Part shown: positions 17,800-26,866 of the stretch, piece after piece | How positions within the stretch are numbered: position 1 is the stretch's first letter | Layout of the letters: each line of letters begins with the position of its first letter | Source of the DNA: Crocinitomicaceae bacterium | Lineage (GTDB): Bacteria > Bacteroidota > Bacteroidia > Flavobacteriales_D > Crocinitomicaceae | Direction of reading: 5' to 3' | Assembly (NCBI GenBank): GCA_020635955.1 | Contig: JACJYW010000006.1 | Location: 107,001-171,000, forward strand | Length of the DNA: 64,000 nt | Position numbers and translations under genes: made by a program | Notes under the pieces: generated by a model | The model's input: the letters and a program-made list of their open reading frames with translations, nothing else | The model's database searches: none | What the model was told of the DNA's origin: nothing

Positions 17800-18063
17800 A
17801 TGGCAAGTAACGACATTAGATATCTTACTCCGATCAATATTGAGATCAAGAAGGATAAATACTGCAGATTCAAAAAAAGCGGAATAAAATATGTGGATTA
17901 TAAAAATCCAGATTTCCTTTTGAAGTTTGTTAATGAGCAAGGTAAGATCCTTCCAAGAAGAGTAACTGGTACTTCACAGAAATATCAAAAGAAAGTGAAT
18001 AAGGCGGTAAAAAGAGCAAGACACCTTGCTATCCTTCCTTATGTAGCTGATATGTTGAAGTAA
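17800..18063 (+). CDS. rpsR: Ribosomal protein bS18
   Basis: The 87-residue protein shows KKDKYCRFKKSGIKYVDYKNP, VTGTSQKYQKKVNKAVKRARHLAILPY, the standard bS18 signature. It contains one Cys in the KYCRF segment rather than a full zinc site. It is the second gene of rpsF-rpsR-rplI. Confidence 0.97.
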   Translation: MASNDIRYLTPINIEIKKDKYCRFKKSGIKYVDYKNPDFLLKFVNEQGKILPRRVTGTSQKYQKKVNKAVKRARHLAILPYVADMLK

Positions 18064-18090
18064 TTGTTGAATGAATTTTAATCCATTGTC

Positions 18091-18537
18091 ATGGAAGTAA
18101 TATTAAAGAAAAACGTTGATAAATTGGGGTATAAAGATGATATCGTATCAGTTAAACCTGGTTACGGAAGAAACTTTTTAATTCCTCAAGGATATGCAGT
18201 TTTAGCTACAGATTCAGCTAAAAAAATGCATTCAGAGAATATGAGACAAAAATCTCATAAAGAAAATAAGATCAAAGAAGAGGCTGAAGCAATTGCGTCT
18301 AAACTTGAAGGTTTAACTGTAAAAGTTAAAGCCAAAGTAGGTGATAATGATAAGATCTTCGGTTCAATTACTACAATTGCACTTTCTGATGCTCTTAAAG
18401 CTGAAGGAATTGAAGTTGATAGAAAATCTTTGAAAATTATGAACGAGCCAGTAAAAGAGCTTGGTACTTATGATGCGACAGCTAACCTTCATAAAGAGGT
18501 TGCCAAAGATTTCAAATTTGAAGTAGTTGCTGAGTAA
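18091..18537 (+). CDS. rplI: Ribosomal protein bL9
   Basis: The 148-residue protein has the bL9 N-terminal domain (GYKDDIVSVKPGYGRNFLIPQGYA), the connecting helix, and the C-terminal domain with GSITTIALSDAL. It is the last gene of the ribosomal operon. A strong intrinsic terminator follows 23 bases after its stop. Confidence 0.97.
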   Translation: MEVILKKNVDKLGYKDDIVSVKPGYGRNFLIPQGYAVLATDSAKKMHSENMRQKSHKENKIKEEAEAIASKLEGLTVKVKAKVGDNDKIFGSITTIALSDALKAEGIEVDRKSLKIMNEPVKELGTYDATANLHKEVAKDFKFEVVAE

Positions 18538-18560
18538 GAATTACTTAAATTAAATTTAGA

Positions 18561-18593
18561 AACCCGTTCAAACAATTTGAACGGGTTTTTTTT
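18561..18593 (+). terminator. Intrinsic terminator of the ribosomal operon
   Basis: A perfect 12-base inverted repeat (AACCCGTTCAAA and TTTGAACGGGTT) with a three-base loop is followed directly by a run of eight T at 18586-18593. Confidence 0.93.
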
Positions 18594-18661
18594 GTCTTTT
18601 GTCTAAAGGAAAATTTATATGCTACCAATTTTATTAACTTTAAAAATATCAGGAATTAATA

Positions 18662-21600
18662 TTGCTTAAACAATTTAAATATAGTTTCCTTAGTCTTTGC
18701 TTCTTACTGCTATATGGCGGGATAAATGTTACGTTTGCACAATCGAAGGAAGAAGAAAAAATAGATTCCCTTATAGCTGTTTTAATCTCCCTGGAAAAGT
18801 CGCCCAAGAAAGCTGATGTGCTTAATGAGATTGCTTATTTGGTTGCTCCATCTGATTTTGAAAAAGCCGTGGCTTATGGTGAGCAATCTCTTTCCATTTC
18901 TGAAGAGATCAATTACAAATATGGTATCCTTAAAGCCTCACAAAATTTGGGTAGAATTTATACCTACTATTACCTGGATTATTTTGAGGCAAAACATCAT
19001 TTAACGCGAGCAGTTGATCTGGTTGAAGAGGTAAATAATGATGTTCTCAAAATGGATGTCTATCTAGATTATGCATTCTTGATGAGTACTATGGGAAATT
19101 GTAATTATGGGATCAACTATTACAAGAAAGCGATAGCTCTTGCCGAAAAATTGAAGGATTATGATAGGTTGGCTTCCTTATACGCTTATATAGGAGAGGC
19201 CTATTTTGATTGTTCAGATAAAAAAAGCGCCATTGATCATTATTCTCTTTGTTATGCCTTGTATAATTCTGATAAACTGAACAATATTGAACCTTCAGTT
19301 CACCTTGCTGCAGCTAAGTATTTACGCCTAAATAAGGATTATGATGGCGCAATTGTGATCTATAAAAATGCAATTTCCACATTTGAACGTCAACACGATT
19401 ATAGATTTGCGAGCTATACCTATGCGCAACTAGCTTTTACGGAAATTCAAAACAACGAATATTATAACGCACTCGAAGCAACAAAAAATGGACTTGAAAT
19501 AGCAGAATCTCGCGGACTTCTAAAAGAAAAGCTGGACAACTATGAAGTTCAAATTGCTCTATACGATTCATTAGAAGATTACAAAAGAACCTATGTAACA
19601 CTCATTAAATACACAAGACTTAAAGACTCACTAAGCTCGTCACAGTTCAACGAACAAAACAGAAAATTCCAGTCAAGCTATGATGAGATGATGAACGAGA
19701 ATCGTTTGACTCAATTAAAGGAAGAGCAAAGAAATCAGGAGTTGCTTATTGAAAATCACCGATTAAACAGAAATATCATAATTGGCATTCTGGTTTTCGT
19801 AATTATCATTACCATCTTGATGATCTTGAGATTACGATTCATTCGGAAGAAAGAACGTGAAATGAGTGTATTAACACTTGCTACTTCTCATACCACCAAT
19901 AGTATTATTTTATTTGACAAGGATATTTGCGTAGAATGGGTGAACAGAGGCTTTGAGAGATTAACCGGAATGAGTCTGGATCAGGTGAAAGGACAGTACT
20001 TTCTAGATTTTTATAATGGGCCTGAATTGGATCCTAATCACATTGAGCAATTAAAAAATAATTTTGCTTTAGGGGATGCTTTCTCTATGGATCTGGCCAG
20101 TATAAATCGCGAAACGAAACGAAAGTACTGGATCACTATCAACGTTACGCCGCTTTTTCAGGATAACGAAATAAGAGGATATGTTAGTGTTGCTACGGAT
20201 GTTACGGAAATTAAAGAAGCACAAGGTGAATTGGTTTTAATTCACGACCGAACCAAATTATTGAATGAGATTGGTCGACAATTAACATCAACGCTTTCTG
20301 TGACTGAGATTATTGAGAAAGTTTACGAGAACCTTAATAAGTTGATGGAAGCAGATATTCTGGGTATTGGTATTTACAAAGAAGAAGAAAAAGGATTGTT
20401 TTTTCCAGAGCCAATAGAAAAGGGGAAGAAACTAAAGTCTTTCACTTATCATATTAATGATCTCGAAAGAATCGCAGTTCGCTGTTTTGTGGATAACAAA
20501 GAAATTGTAGTTGGTTCAATGGATGAAATATTGGCCGTTGCTGGAGCAAACCCTTCGCCAGTGGCCGGTGAAAGTCCTCACTCTATTATTTATGTTCCAT
20601 TAGTATCCAAGTGGAAAACTATTGGGGTATTATCTGTTCAATCTTTTAAAGAGAATGTATACGGAGTTGAGCAGCTTGAGATGGTTCGTACGCTTGCTAT
20701 TCATATTGCTATTGCATTGGAAAATGCTGGGCTATATGAGAACATGGAAGACAAGGTGAAGGAGAGAACGGTAGAGGTGATCAAACAAAAAGAAAAACTT
20801 CAATCCAACTACAATAATATCAAGTTGTTAAGTGAACTCGGAGTGCAGATTTCTTCTAGCCTTGAGTTTGAAGATATCTTTGAGTCTCTCCACGAAAGTG
20901 TCGCAGAATTAATGGATGCAGAGATATTTGGAGTTCGTCTTTATCATAAGGATAAAAATGAGATCGAATACAAGTATGAGTTCGAAAGTGGAAAACGTGA
21001 TCCTATCATCAGTGTTTCCATGGACGATAGAGACAATTATTCCGTTTGGTGTGTTGAAAATAAGAAGGAGATATTGATCAACGATAACCATACCGAGTTT
21101 CAAAAATATGTCAAAGAGATCAAGGTCCCTTCTGGTGAAATGCCAAGCTCATTGATCTTTTATCCTATGATCTCAGATGGTGAAGTTCAAGGGGTGATCA
21201 CAGTTCAAAGTTTTAAAAAGAACGCATACAACAAGTATCATGTGGCCATGGTGAAAACCTTAGCTTCTTATACTTCTTCGGCACTAAAGAATGCCGAATT
21301 GTATGATACACTTGAGCAGAAAGTGGAAGAGCGTACCCAAGAATTAGCTCAAAAGAATAAGGATATCATGTCTAGTATCAATTATTCTAAGCGAATTCAG
21401 AACGGTATTTTACCTTCAGAAACCTTTATCGGACAATTGTTACCAGAAAGCTTTGTGTTCTATAGACCAAGAGATGTTATTTCCGGAGATTTTTATTGGG
21501 TTGAAAGAAGCATTGGTAAGATATTCTTTGCCGTTGTAGATTGTACCGGCCATGGAGTTCCTGGAGCTTTGATGAGTATTATCGGTAAGAATATCCTTGA

Positions 21601-22120
21601 TCAGGCAGTCAATGAAAAAGGCATAGAGGATCCTTCAATGATACTTACGTTCTTGAGAGCAGGATTAAGAGTGGCCTTTGGAGCAGATGAAACTGCTGAA
21701 GGGAGTGATGTGGAAGATGGTATGGATTTGGGGATTTGTGTTTGGGATATTGATGAAAGAACAGTAAGTTTTGCTGGAGCTAATAGCAATTTATACCTTG
21801 TTCATGATGGGGCCCTTGAAGTGATCAAAGGAGATAAATCTGGTGTAAGTGCCAGTAACTGGGATGTTGTGAACTATGCTACACATGAAATAGAAATACT
21901 AAAGGGAGATACCGTTTATTTGTCTTCAGATGGATTCCCAGATCAATTTGGCGGTGAGCGCGTCAAGAAATATTCACAACGAAGATTTCAGGAATTACTT
22001 TTATCAATCAGTAGTTTACCTATTGGTCTTCAGGAAGATAAAATATCGAAAGAATTTGATGATTGGAAAGGATTGTTAGATCAGCTAGATGACGTTTGTA
22101 TCATGGGAGTTAGGTTTTAA
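18662..22120 (+). CDS. TPR-PAS-GAF-GAF-SpoIIE sensor phosphatase
   Basis: The 1152-residue protein opens with a signal peptide from a TTG start; no in-frame ATG precedes the mature domain. Order of parts: periplasmic TPR repeats (about 35-330), coiled coil, one membrane helix (about 371-393), PAS (about 405-520), two GAF domains (about 535-690 and 720-885), a coiled coil, and a C-terminal PP2C/SpoIIE phosphatase (about 910-1152, with RPRDVISGDFYW and DCTGHGVPGALMS). Such proteins dephosphorylate anti-sigma-antagonist-like or SiaC-like partners in response to signals. A SiaC-family protein is encoded 29 kb away at 51606-52016. It is a single gene after a terminator; ligands are unknown. Confidence 0.88.
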   Translation: MLKQFKYSFLSLCFLLLYGGINVTFAQSKEEEKIDSLIAVLISLEKSPKKADVLNEIAYLVAPSDFEKAVAYGEQSLSISEEINYKYGILKASQNLGRIYTYYYLDYFEAKHHLTRAVDLVEEVNNDVLKMDVYLDYAFLMSTMGNCNYGINYYKKAIALAEKLKDYDRLASLYAYIGEAYFDCSDKKSAIDHYSLCYALYNSDKLNNIEPSVHLAAAKYLRLNKDYDGAIVIYKNAISTFERQHDYRFASYTYAQLAFTEIQNNEYYNALEATKNGLEIAESRGLLKEKLDNYEVQIALYDSLEDYKRTYVTLIKYTRLKDSLSSSQFNEQNRKFQSSYDEMMNENRLTQLKEEQRNQELLIENHRLNRNIIIGILVFVIIITILMILRLRFIRKKEREMSVLTLATSHTTNSIILFDKDICVEWVNRGFERLTGMSLDQVKGQYFLDFYNGPELDPNHIEQLKNNFALGDAFSMDLASINRETKRKYWITINVTPLFQDNEIRGYVSVATDVTEIKEAQGELVLIHDRTKLLNEIGRQLTSTLSVTEIIEKVYENLNKLMEADILGIGIYKEEEKGLFFPEPIEKGKKLKSFTYHINDLERIAVRCFVDNKEIVVGSMDEILAVAGANPSPVAGESPHSIIYVPLVSKWKTIGVLSVQSFKENVYGVEQLEMVRTLAIHIAIALENAGLYENMEDKVKERTVEVIKQKEKLQSNYNNIKLLSELGVQISSSLEFEDIFESLHESVAELMDAEIFGVRLYHKDKNEIEYKYEFESGKRDPIISVSMDDRDNYSVWCVENKKEILINDNHTEFQKYVKEIKVPSGEMPSSLIFYPMISDGEVQGVITVQSFKKNAYNKYHVAMVKTLASYTSSALKNAELYDTLEQKVEERTQELAQKNKDIMSSINYSKRIQNGILPSETFIGQLLPESFVFYRPRDVISGDFYWVERSIGKIFFAVVDCTGHGVPGALMSIIGKNILDQAVNEKGIEDPSMILTFLRAGLRVAFGADETAEGSDVEDGMDLGICVWDIDERTVSFAGANSNLYLVHDGALEVIKGDKSGVSASNWDVVNYATHEIEILKGDTVYLSSDGFPDQFGGERVKKYSQRRFQELLLSISSLPIGLQEDKISKEFDDWKGLLDQLDDVCIMGVRF

Positions 22121-22124
22121 TACC

Positions 22125-23021
22125 TTATCCACCAAAATTAAATCCACCAAAATTTCCAAAGTTCCCCTTTTTGAACTCTTCGATCTTTTTCTTTGCAAAA
22201 TATTTCATTAAACTGATTTTGTATGAAACCCCTAATTCTACAAACCAATGTTCGGTTGCGCCAGAACTGAATCCGCCTAACCATCCTCCAAAGAGGTCCA
22301 ATTGAATAAGTTTTGTTGGAGTAAAAGCTAAACCTGCATCTGTATTAATTGTTGGAGCTATACCAGAAGTAGAGAATTGACCAAATCCTTCAGCAAACAT
22401 TGACCATTTTTCTCCAAGATTAAAACCAAAATTCACGACATAAGGAATGACAGGATTCATATTGCCGGTACCCAAAAATTTAATCCCAATGTTTGTATTA
22501 ATAGAAAGTACATTAAAACGATTGGATGTACTTAGGAGAAAAGAGCTGCCAAATTGTTGCTGTTGGTAATCTCCACGGTGTGATAAAAATGAAAGATTGG
22601 ATTGTAGTGCCATAAACGGTTTCCAGCCGTCACCTTTCATAAAAGCGTATCGTATTCCAATTTCAGGACTTTGGAAACCTGATGATTTTACAGGTCCGGC
22701 GAAGGTACTCCAGTTATTATAGTTATAATAGAAACTACTATTAAATTCCCATTTTCTGGTGAAACCAAGCCTTATTGTGGTTGGGATATAGTAGTTTTTC
22801 CAATTACTATCAATTCCTGAGTTATAGCGGGAATAACTAAATCCAGATTGTATCTGAATTGCAGCTATACCGCAAGTTGTGGGGTTAAATGCTTGCCCTG
22901 GACGGTCTGATTGAATAGGTGATATCAGTTTTTCAAGGATTTTGTCAACATCAAAATTAAATTGGGCGTATACAGAAAATGAGATTAGAAAAAGAACTAA
23001 TAAAGATAATCGAGCAAGCAT
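22125..23021 (-). CDS. Outer-membrane beta-barrel protein (transporter/Phenol_MetA_deg-like)
   Basis: The 298-residue product has a signal peptide (cleavage near 19, VYAQF). It then shows SDRPGQAFNPTTCGIAAIQIQSGFSYSR, a pattern typical of the MetA-pathway-like barrel family in Bacteroidota, followed by alternating amphipathic strands. The C-terminus is unusual: after KKKIEEFKKG it ends in a Gly/Phe/Asn-rich tail (NFGNFGGFNFGG). It is convergent with the SpoIIE phosphatase gene, with four bases between the stops. Function unknown. Confidence 0.7.
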   Translation of the reverse strand: MLARLSLLVLFLISFSVYAQFNFDVDKILEKLISPIQSDRPGQAFNPTTCGIAAIQIQSGFSYSRYNSGIDSNWKNYYIPTTIRLGFTRKWEFNSSFYYNYNNWSTFAGPVKSSGFQSPEIGIRYAFMKGDGWKPFMALQSNLSFLSHRGDYQQQQFGSSFLLSTSNRFNVLSINTNIGIKFLGTGNMNPVIPYVVNFGFNLGEKWSMFAEGFGQFSTSGIAPTINTDAGLAFTPTKLIQLDLFGGWLGGFSSGATEHWFVELGVSYKISLMKYFAKKKIEEFKKGNFGNFGGFNFGG

Positions 23022-23073
23022 ATGGGGTATGTTTATGGTTTAAAAGTAGGTATTTTTACCTTCTATCCGTCTT

Positions 23074-23976
23074 ATGAAAGTAGCCTTTAGTCCAATATAT
23101 AAGTATTCTAAATTACCTCCTGAGCATAGATTTCCTATGGAGAAGTATGATTTACTTCCTCAACAATTGTTGCATGAAGGTACATTGACTGAAGATGATT
23201 TTTTTGAACCAGAACCTTTAAGTGAGGAACAGATTCTTAGAACACACACACAAGAATTTTGGGACAAACTGAAATATGGGAAACTGACCAGACATGAGAT
23301 CAGAGCCATGGGATTTCCCTTTCATGAAAGCCTGGTAGCGAGGGGTAGGGTCATAGCCTCAGGAACTCTAGAAGGATTTTATCATGCAAAACGAGATGGA
23401 GTGTCATTAAATATCGCTGGAGGTACTCATCATTCCTATGCTGATAGAGGAGAAGGTTTTTGTTTGTTTAATGATTTTGCTATCGCTTCTAATGAGCTCC
23501 TATTCAGGGGAGATGTCTCGCAGGTATTGATCGTGGATTTGGATGTCCATCAGGGAAATGGTACAGCTTCCATATTTGAATCTGAGAAAAGAGTATTCAC
23601 TTTTAGTATGCATGGTGAGCATAATTATCCCTTGAAAAAGGAGCGGTCTGATCTTGATATTGGTTTAAAGGATGGTATTAAGGATGAAGAATACCTGGAT
23701 ATATTAAGATCAATTTTACCAGACCTTATTCAATCAGTGAAACCAGAAGTTATTTTTTATCAATCCGGAGTAGATATTTTGGAGTCAGATAAACTAGGAC
23801 GATTAAAAGTGACCAAAGAGGGTTGTAAGCAAAGAGATGCCTTTGTTTTTGAACAGGCTTCATTAAATAAAGTGCCAATAGTTGCGGCCATGGGCGGTGG
23901 ATATTCACATCATATTGTCGACATAATTGATGCGCATGCGAATACATATAGGGTAGCTAAACATATCTTTGGATAA
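23074..23976 (+). CDS. Histone deacetylase-family amidohydrolase
   Basis: The 300-residue enzyme has the HDAC zinc-site motifs: GGTHHSYADRGEGFC near 116-130, DLDVHQGNGTA near 154-164, and QSGVDILESDKLG, with the catalytic His pair and Asp/His/Asp ligands. The compact length resembles class IV (HDAC11-like) and bacterial acetoin-utilisation-type members. In bacteria such enzymes deacetylate small amides or acyl-lysines; the substrate here is not evident. It stands alone between an outer-membrane gene and the LOG-family gene. Confidence 0.87.
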   Translation: MKVAFSPIYKYSKLPPEHRFPMEKYDLLPQQLLHEGTLTEDDFFEPEPLSEEQILRTHTQEFWDKLKYGKLTRHEIRAMGFPFHESLVARGRVIASGTLEGFYHAKRDGVSLNIAGGTHHSYADRGEGFCLFNDFAIASNELLFRGDVSQVLIVDLDVHQGNGTASIFESEKRVFTFSMHGEHNYPLKKERSDLDIGLKDGIKDEEYLDILRSILPDLIQSVKPEVIFYQSGVDILESDKLGRLKVTKEGCKQRDAFVFEQASLNKVPIVAAMGGGYSHHIVDIIDAHANTYRVAKHIFG

Positions 23977-24019
23977 CTGACGTTTAATAATTTGAGGCTG
24001 AGCAGTATTCAGAAATTTA

Positions 24020-24027
24020 TAAATTTG
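24020..24027 (+). promoter_or_regulatory. Candidate -7 element for the LOG gene
   Basis: TAAATTTG matches TAnnTTTG and lies 26 bases before the ATG at 24054. The nearest TTTG upstream (23991-23994) is 25 bases away, slightly longer than usual. Confidence 0.4.
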
Positions 24028-24053
24028 CGCCTCCAAAACACTTACTTACAATT

Positions 24054-24731
24054 ATGACTTTAGAACATAAAGATTGGAATGAAATAAGAACAAATGATAG
24101 CTGGGCGATCTTCAAGATCATGGGTGAATTTGTTGAGGGATATGATAAAATGGCTCAAATAGGTCCCTGTGTGGCAGTATTTGGTTCTGCAAGAACTTCA
24201 AAGGAAAATCCATATTATAAACAAGCAGAGGAAACTTCAAGATTATTGGTTAAATCCGGTTACGGTGTAATAACCGGTGGTGGACCAGGGATCATGGAAG
24301 CAGGTAATAAAGGAGCAGATGAATCAGACGGTATTTCTGTAGGATTAAATATCGTGCTGCCATTTGAACAATCATGTAATGATTATGTCAACCATCCTGT
24401 AGATTTCGATTATTTCTTTGTTCGTAAAGTAATGTTCGTTAAGTATACGCAAGGATTTATCACCTTTCCAGGTGGATTTGGAACCCTGGATGAACTTTTT
24501 GAAGCCATCACATTGATGCAAACTGAAAAAATTGAAAGAAGACCTGTAGTGCTTTTTGGAACTAAGTATTGGAAAGGATTGGTTTCATGGGTAGAGGAAG
24601 TGATGCTTGGTGAAGAAGGTAACATTTCTCCTGAGGATATGGCATTTTTGAAAATGACAGATGATCCTGCTGAAGCAGTTAAACACATCAATGACTTTTA
24701 TAAGGAACACAAATTGCGTCCTAACTTCTAA
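24054..24731 (+). CDS. LOG-family (TIGR00730) nucleotide phosphoribohydrolase-like protein
   Basis: The 225-residue protein has GSARTSKENPYY, GGGPGIMEAGNKGA near 71-84 and PGGFGTLDELFE near 139-150. These are the Rossmann-fold and PGGxGTxxE signatures of cytokinin-activating LOG enzymes (nucleoside 5'-monophosphate phosphoribohydrolases). In bacteria outside plants the physiological substrate is usually unknown, with roles suggested in nucleotide salvage. It has its own probable promoter. Confidence 0.87.
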   Translation: MTLEHKDWNEIRTNDSWAIFKIMGEFVEGYDKMAQIGPCVAVFGSARTSKENPYYKQAEETSRLLVKSGYGVITGGGPGIMEAGNKGADESDGISVGLNIVLPFEQSCNDYVNHPVDFDYFFVRKVMFVKYTQGFITFPGGFGTLDELFEAITLMQTEKIERRPVVLFGTKYWKGLVSWVEEVMLGEEGNISPEDMAFLKMTDDPAEAVKHINDFYKEHKLRPNF

Positions 24732-24757
24732 CAAAATTTATTGGAATTTAAAATGTA

Positions 24758-25834
24758 TTACGGACAGTAATACCATTCACTTGCGTGCTCAGGCAATTGC
24801 GAGCAGAATTTTAAATGTCCTGTGTAATAGCCTGTGCACAACTCTTTAGTAGATGTACCATTCAACGGGAAGTCGAACAATTCATATACTAACCGAGAAG
24901 AGAAAAGACCTCTGGCTCCTTTAAGATTAGTGTATTCTGGTTGTACTTGTGCAATACCTGTAACAGGTTGCCCTACCTGTAAGTATTGATAGAATTCTTG
25001 ATGTGCAACAGAAATACGAAGGTCAAGACCATCAAATGTTCTTCTGTCAACATTGTCATCATCTGGAATGACAGATCTTAACCAGGTATAGAAATCATAT
25101 CCTGAAAATGAAGCAATATGCACTCCTGGATTGTCTGCGGTTCCATGTTGCTCTTCTTGTCCATTATATCGCGTTTTCGAAAAACTTGCTGAACCTCCAC
25201 TAGTGTAGTATTCCGTATAGTTGAAGGTGTATTTATAAGTGTATAAAGCTGCATTTTTTCCCTCATTTACTGTGATGTTCCAAGGGGTGTAATCATCTAC
25301 AGTGTCATTGATCGTGGCTGGAGCAAAATTTACTTTAAATAAAGGATAGAGAATTTGTCCAGAAACAGAGAATTTATCTATTAAAGCAGTCTCTCCAGTT
25401 ACCTGATAAGCACCTCCTTCAATATCTATGGTTAGTTTATATGAGCAAGAAGAGTCTAATGTACTTTCATAAAAGCCATATACTTTTTGTTCAGGTGCAT
25501 AAAAAATTCCAGTTGTATCCTTGTTTGAAATAATAGTGTCATTTAATGTCCACTCTCTACCGGTTGCACTTTCATTCTTATATTCTACGATCTTAGCATC
25601 AACTTGTGAGAAATAATTTGAATCTGGAATCTTTGCATAAACCAAATTATCTCCATCTCCTAAATATGCTTTAGTCACTTTTATTGTGTGGAAATCGTCA
25701 TGATGATCAAGTAAACCAAATACAATTGGTTCAACCTGGTAATCACCATTTAAACTAAAATCATCTTCGCAAGAGGCCAATGACAATCCTGTTATTGCAA
25801 TTACGGATAAGTAGATCTTTTGTAGCACTTTCAT
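24758..25834 (-). CDS. DUF4249-like lipoprotein
   Basis: From the ATG at 25834 the protein has 358 residues. An upstream in-frame extension to 25855 would disrupt the signal peptide. The lipobox is SLASC, Cys near 20. The mature part (VEPIVFGLLDHHDDFHTIKVTKAY, YKLTIDIEGGAYQVTGET) resembles DUF4249 proteins, which often accompany TonB receptors, but the match is by eye and weaker than for the other families. No receptor gene is adjacent. A TATTTTTG element lies nine bases upstream of the start. Confidence 0.6.
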   Translation of the reverse strand: MKVLQKIYLSVIAITGLSLASCEDDFSLNGDYQVEPIVFGLLDHHDDFHTIKVTKAYLGDGDNLVYAKIPDSNYFSQVDAKIVEYKNESATGREWTLNDTIISNKDTTGIFYAPEQKVYGFYESTLDSSCSYKLTIDIEGGAYQVTGETALIDKFSVSGQILYPLFKVNFAPATINDTVDDYTPWNITVNEGKNAALYTYKYTFNYTEYYTSGGSASFSKTRYNGQEEQHGTADNPGVHIASFSGYDFYTWLRSVIPDDDNVDRRTFDGLDLRISVAHQEFYQYLQVGQPVTGIAQVQPEYTNLKGARGLFSSRLVYELFDFPLNGTSTKELCTGYYTGHLKFCSQLPEHASEWYYCP

Positions 25835-25843
25835 ATTCAACAG

Positions 25844-25851
25844 CAAAAATA
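25844..25851 (-). promoter_or_regulatory. Candidate -7 element for the DUF4249-like gene
   Basis: The minus strand reads TATTTTTG, ending nine bases before the ATG at 25834. If used, the mRNA leader would be only a few bases long. Confidence 0.4.
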
Positions 25852-25936
25852 GCAAATAAAAAGCATTCGCTTACTACCGTTGAATCAATGATGTTAACAG
25901 AAGAGTATGAGTTATTATCGATTAATGAATAGGTGG

Positions 25937-26866
25937 TTAAAGTCCCTGAAGATGTCGCTCCTTCTTAAAATCATAGATATCGGCAAGAGTGACAAGAATT
26001 CCGGTTTCTTCAACTCCACCAAAATCAGGGTTTTGTGCCGTTCCGAAAGATTTCATGCTCGGAGAAAGCTGCATGTAGTTATTGATCAAAGGCGGAACAT
26101 TCTCACCTCTATCTCTACAGTATTTTTGAAGGACTTTTAATCCCTCCTTAAAATCCAGTCCCTTTACAAGTTCCACAATTTCGTGCTGTTCTACAGAGGT
26201 GTAGATGGCATTTTTAGGCCATGCCAATCGATCGGGATCTGGGAAATAGGTTTTCATGAATCCAAGAACTGCACGTTTTGCCTGCTCTTCATATGAAGAA
26301 TACATGGTTACTTTTCCAAAGAAATACTTCATGTTCGGATGAAGATGTACTATAGCACCTAATCCATCCCAAAGATTATCCAACGCAAATAATCCTTTCT
26401 TAGGATTTACTGATGGCTGAAACTCCGGGTTGACCCATGAACGTCCCAATTCAATGGAATAGGGCAGATACTCTTTCACGAACTTGTCCGAAAAGTTGAA
26501 ATAATGAGCGGTTGATAATTCTGCTTGATGTGGATCAACTGATTTGGCACAATCAAAAAATCTGTAGCCACCGGTAATAGACTGGTCCTCAGGACTCCAA
26601 ACAATTAACTGCTGATAGCAGTTCTCAGTAGTATCTTTTTCATCAATATCTACTTCTTGTCCCGTTCCTCCACCTGCCATGGTAAACGTAAGCTCTCTCA
26701 ATCTGCCAATTTCACGCATTACGTTTGGTGAGTTATGTGCATTGATCACATATACTTCATTCTCCAACTTGTTTGTTTTACGAACAAAGCGATCCTTGTT
26801 CAGTTCTTTGAGTAACAATTGTCGGTCAACAGGAGGAATAATATGGTCTGTATTAATTTCTGACAT
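25937..26866 (-). CDS. glsB: N-acyltransferase of the OlsB/GlsB type (glycine-lipid synthesis)
   Basis: The 309-residue GNAT-fold protein belongs to the hemolysin/OlsB-like acyltransferases: REIGRLRELTF, DIDEKDTTENCYQQLIVW, ITGGYRFFDC, ELGRSWVNPEFQP and a GALFALDNLWDGLG-like region. In Bacteroides the homologue GlsB makes the amide-linked N-acyl glycine that GlsA then O-acylates. Its ATG overlaps the stop of the PlsC-family gene by one base (TAATG), so the two products should be made together. The C-terminal part is longer than minimal OlsB. Assignment to glycine rather than ornithine lipids rests on the phylum. Confidence 0.8.
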   Translation of the reverse strand: MSEINTDHIIPPVDRQLLLKELNKDRFVRKTNKLENEVYVINAHNSPNVMREIGRLRELTFTMAGGGTGQEVDIDEKDTTENCYQQLIVWSPEDQSITGGYRFFDCAKSVDPHQAELSTAHYFNFSDKFVKEYLPYSIELGRSWVNPEFQPSVNPKKGLFALDNLWDGLGAIVHLHPNMKYFFGKVTMYSSYEEQAKRAVLGFMKTYFPDPDRLAWPKNAIYTSVEQHEIVELVKGLDFKEGLKVLQKYCRDRGENVPPLINNYMQLSPSMKSFGTAQNPDFGGVEETGILVTLADIYDFKKERHLQGL

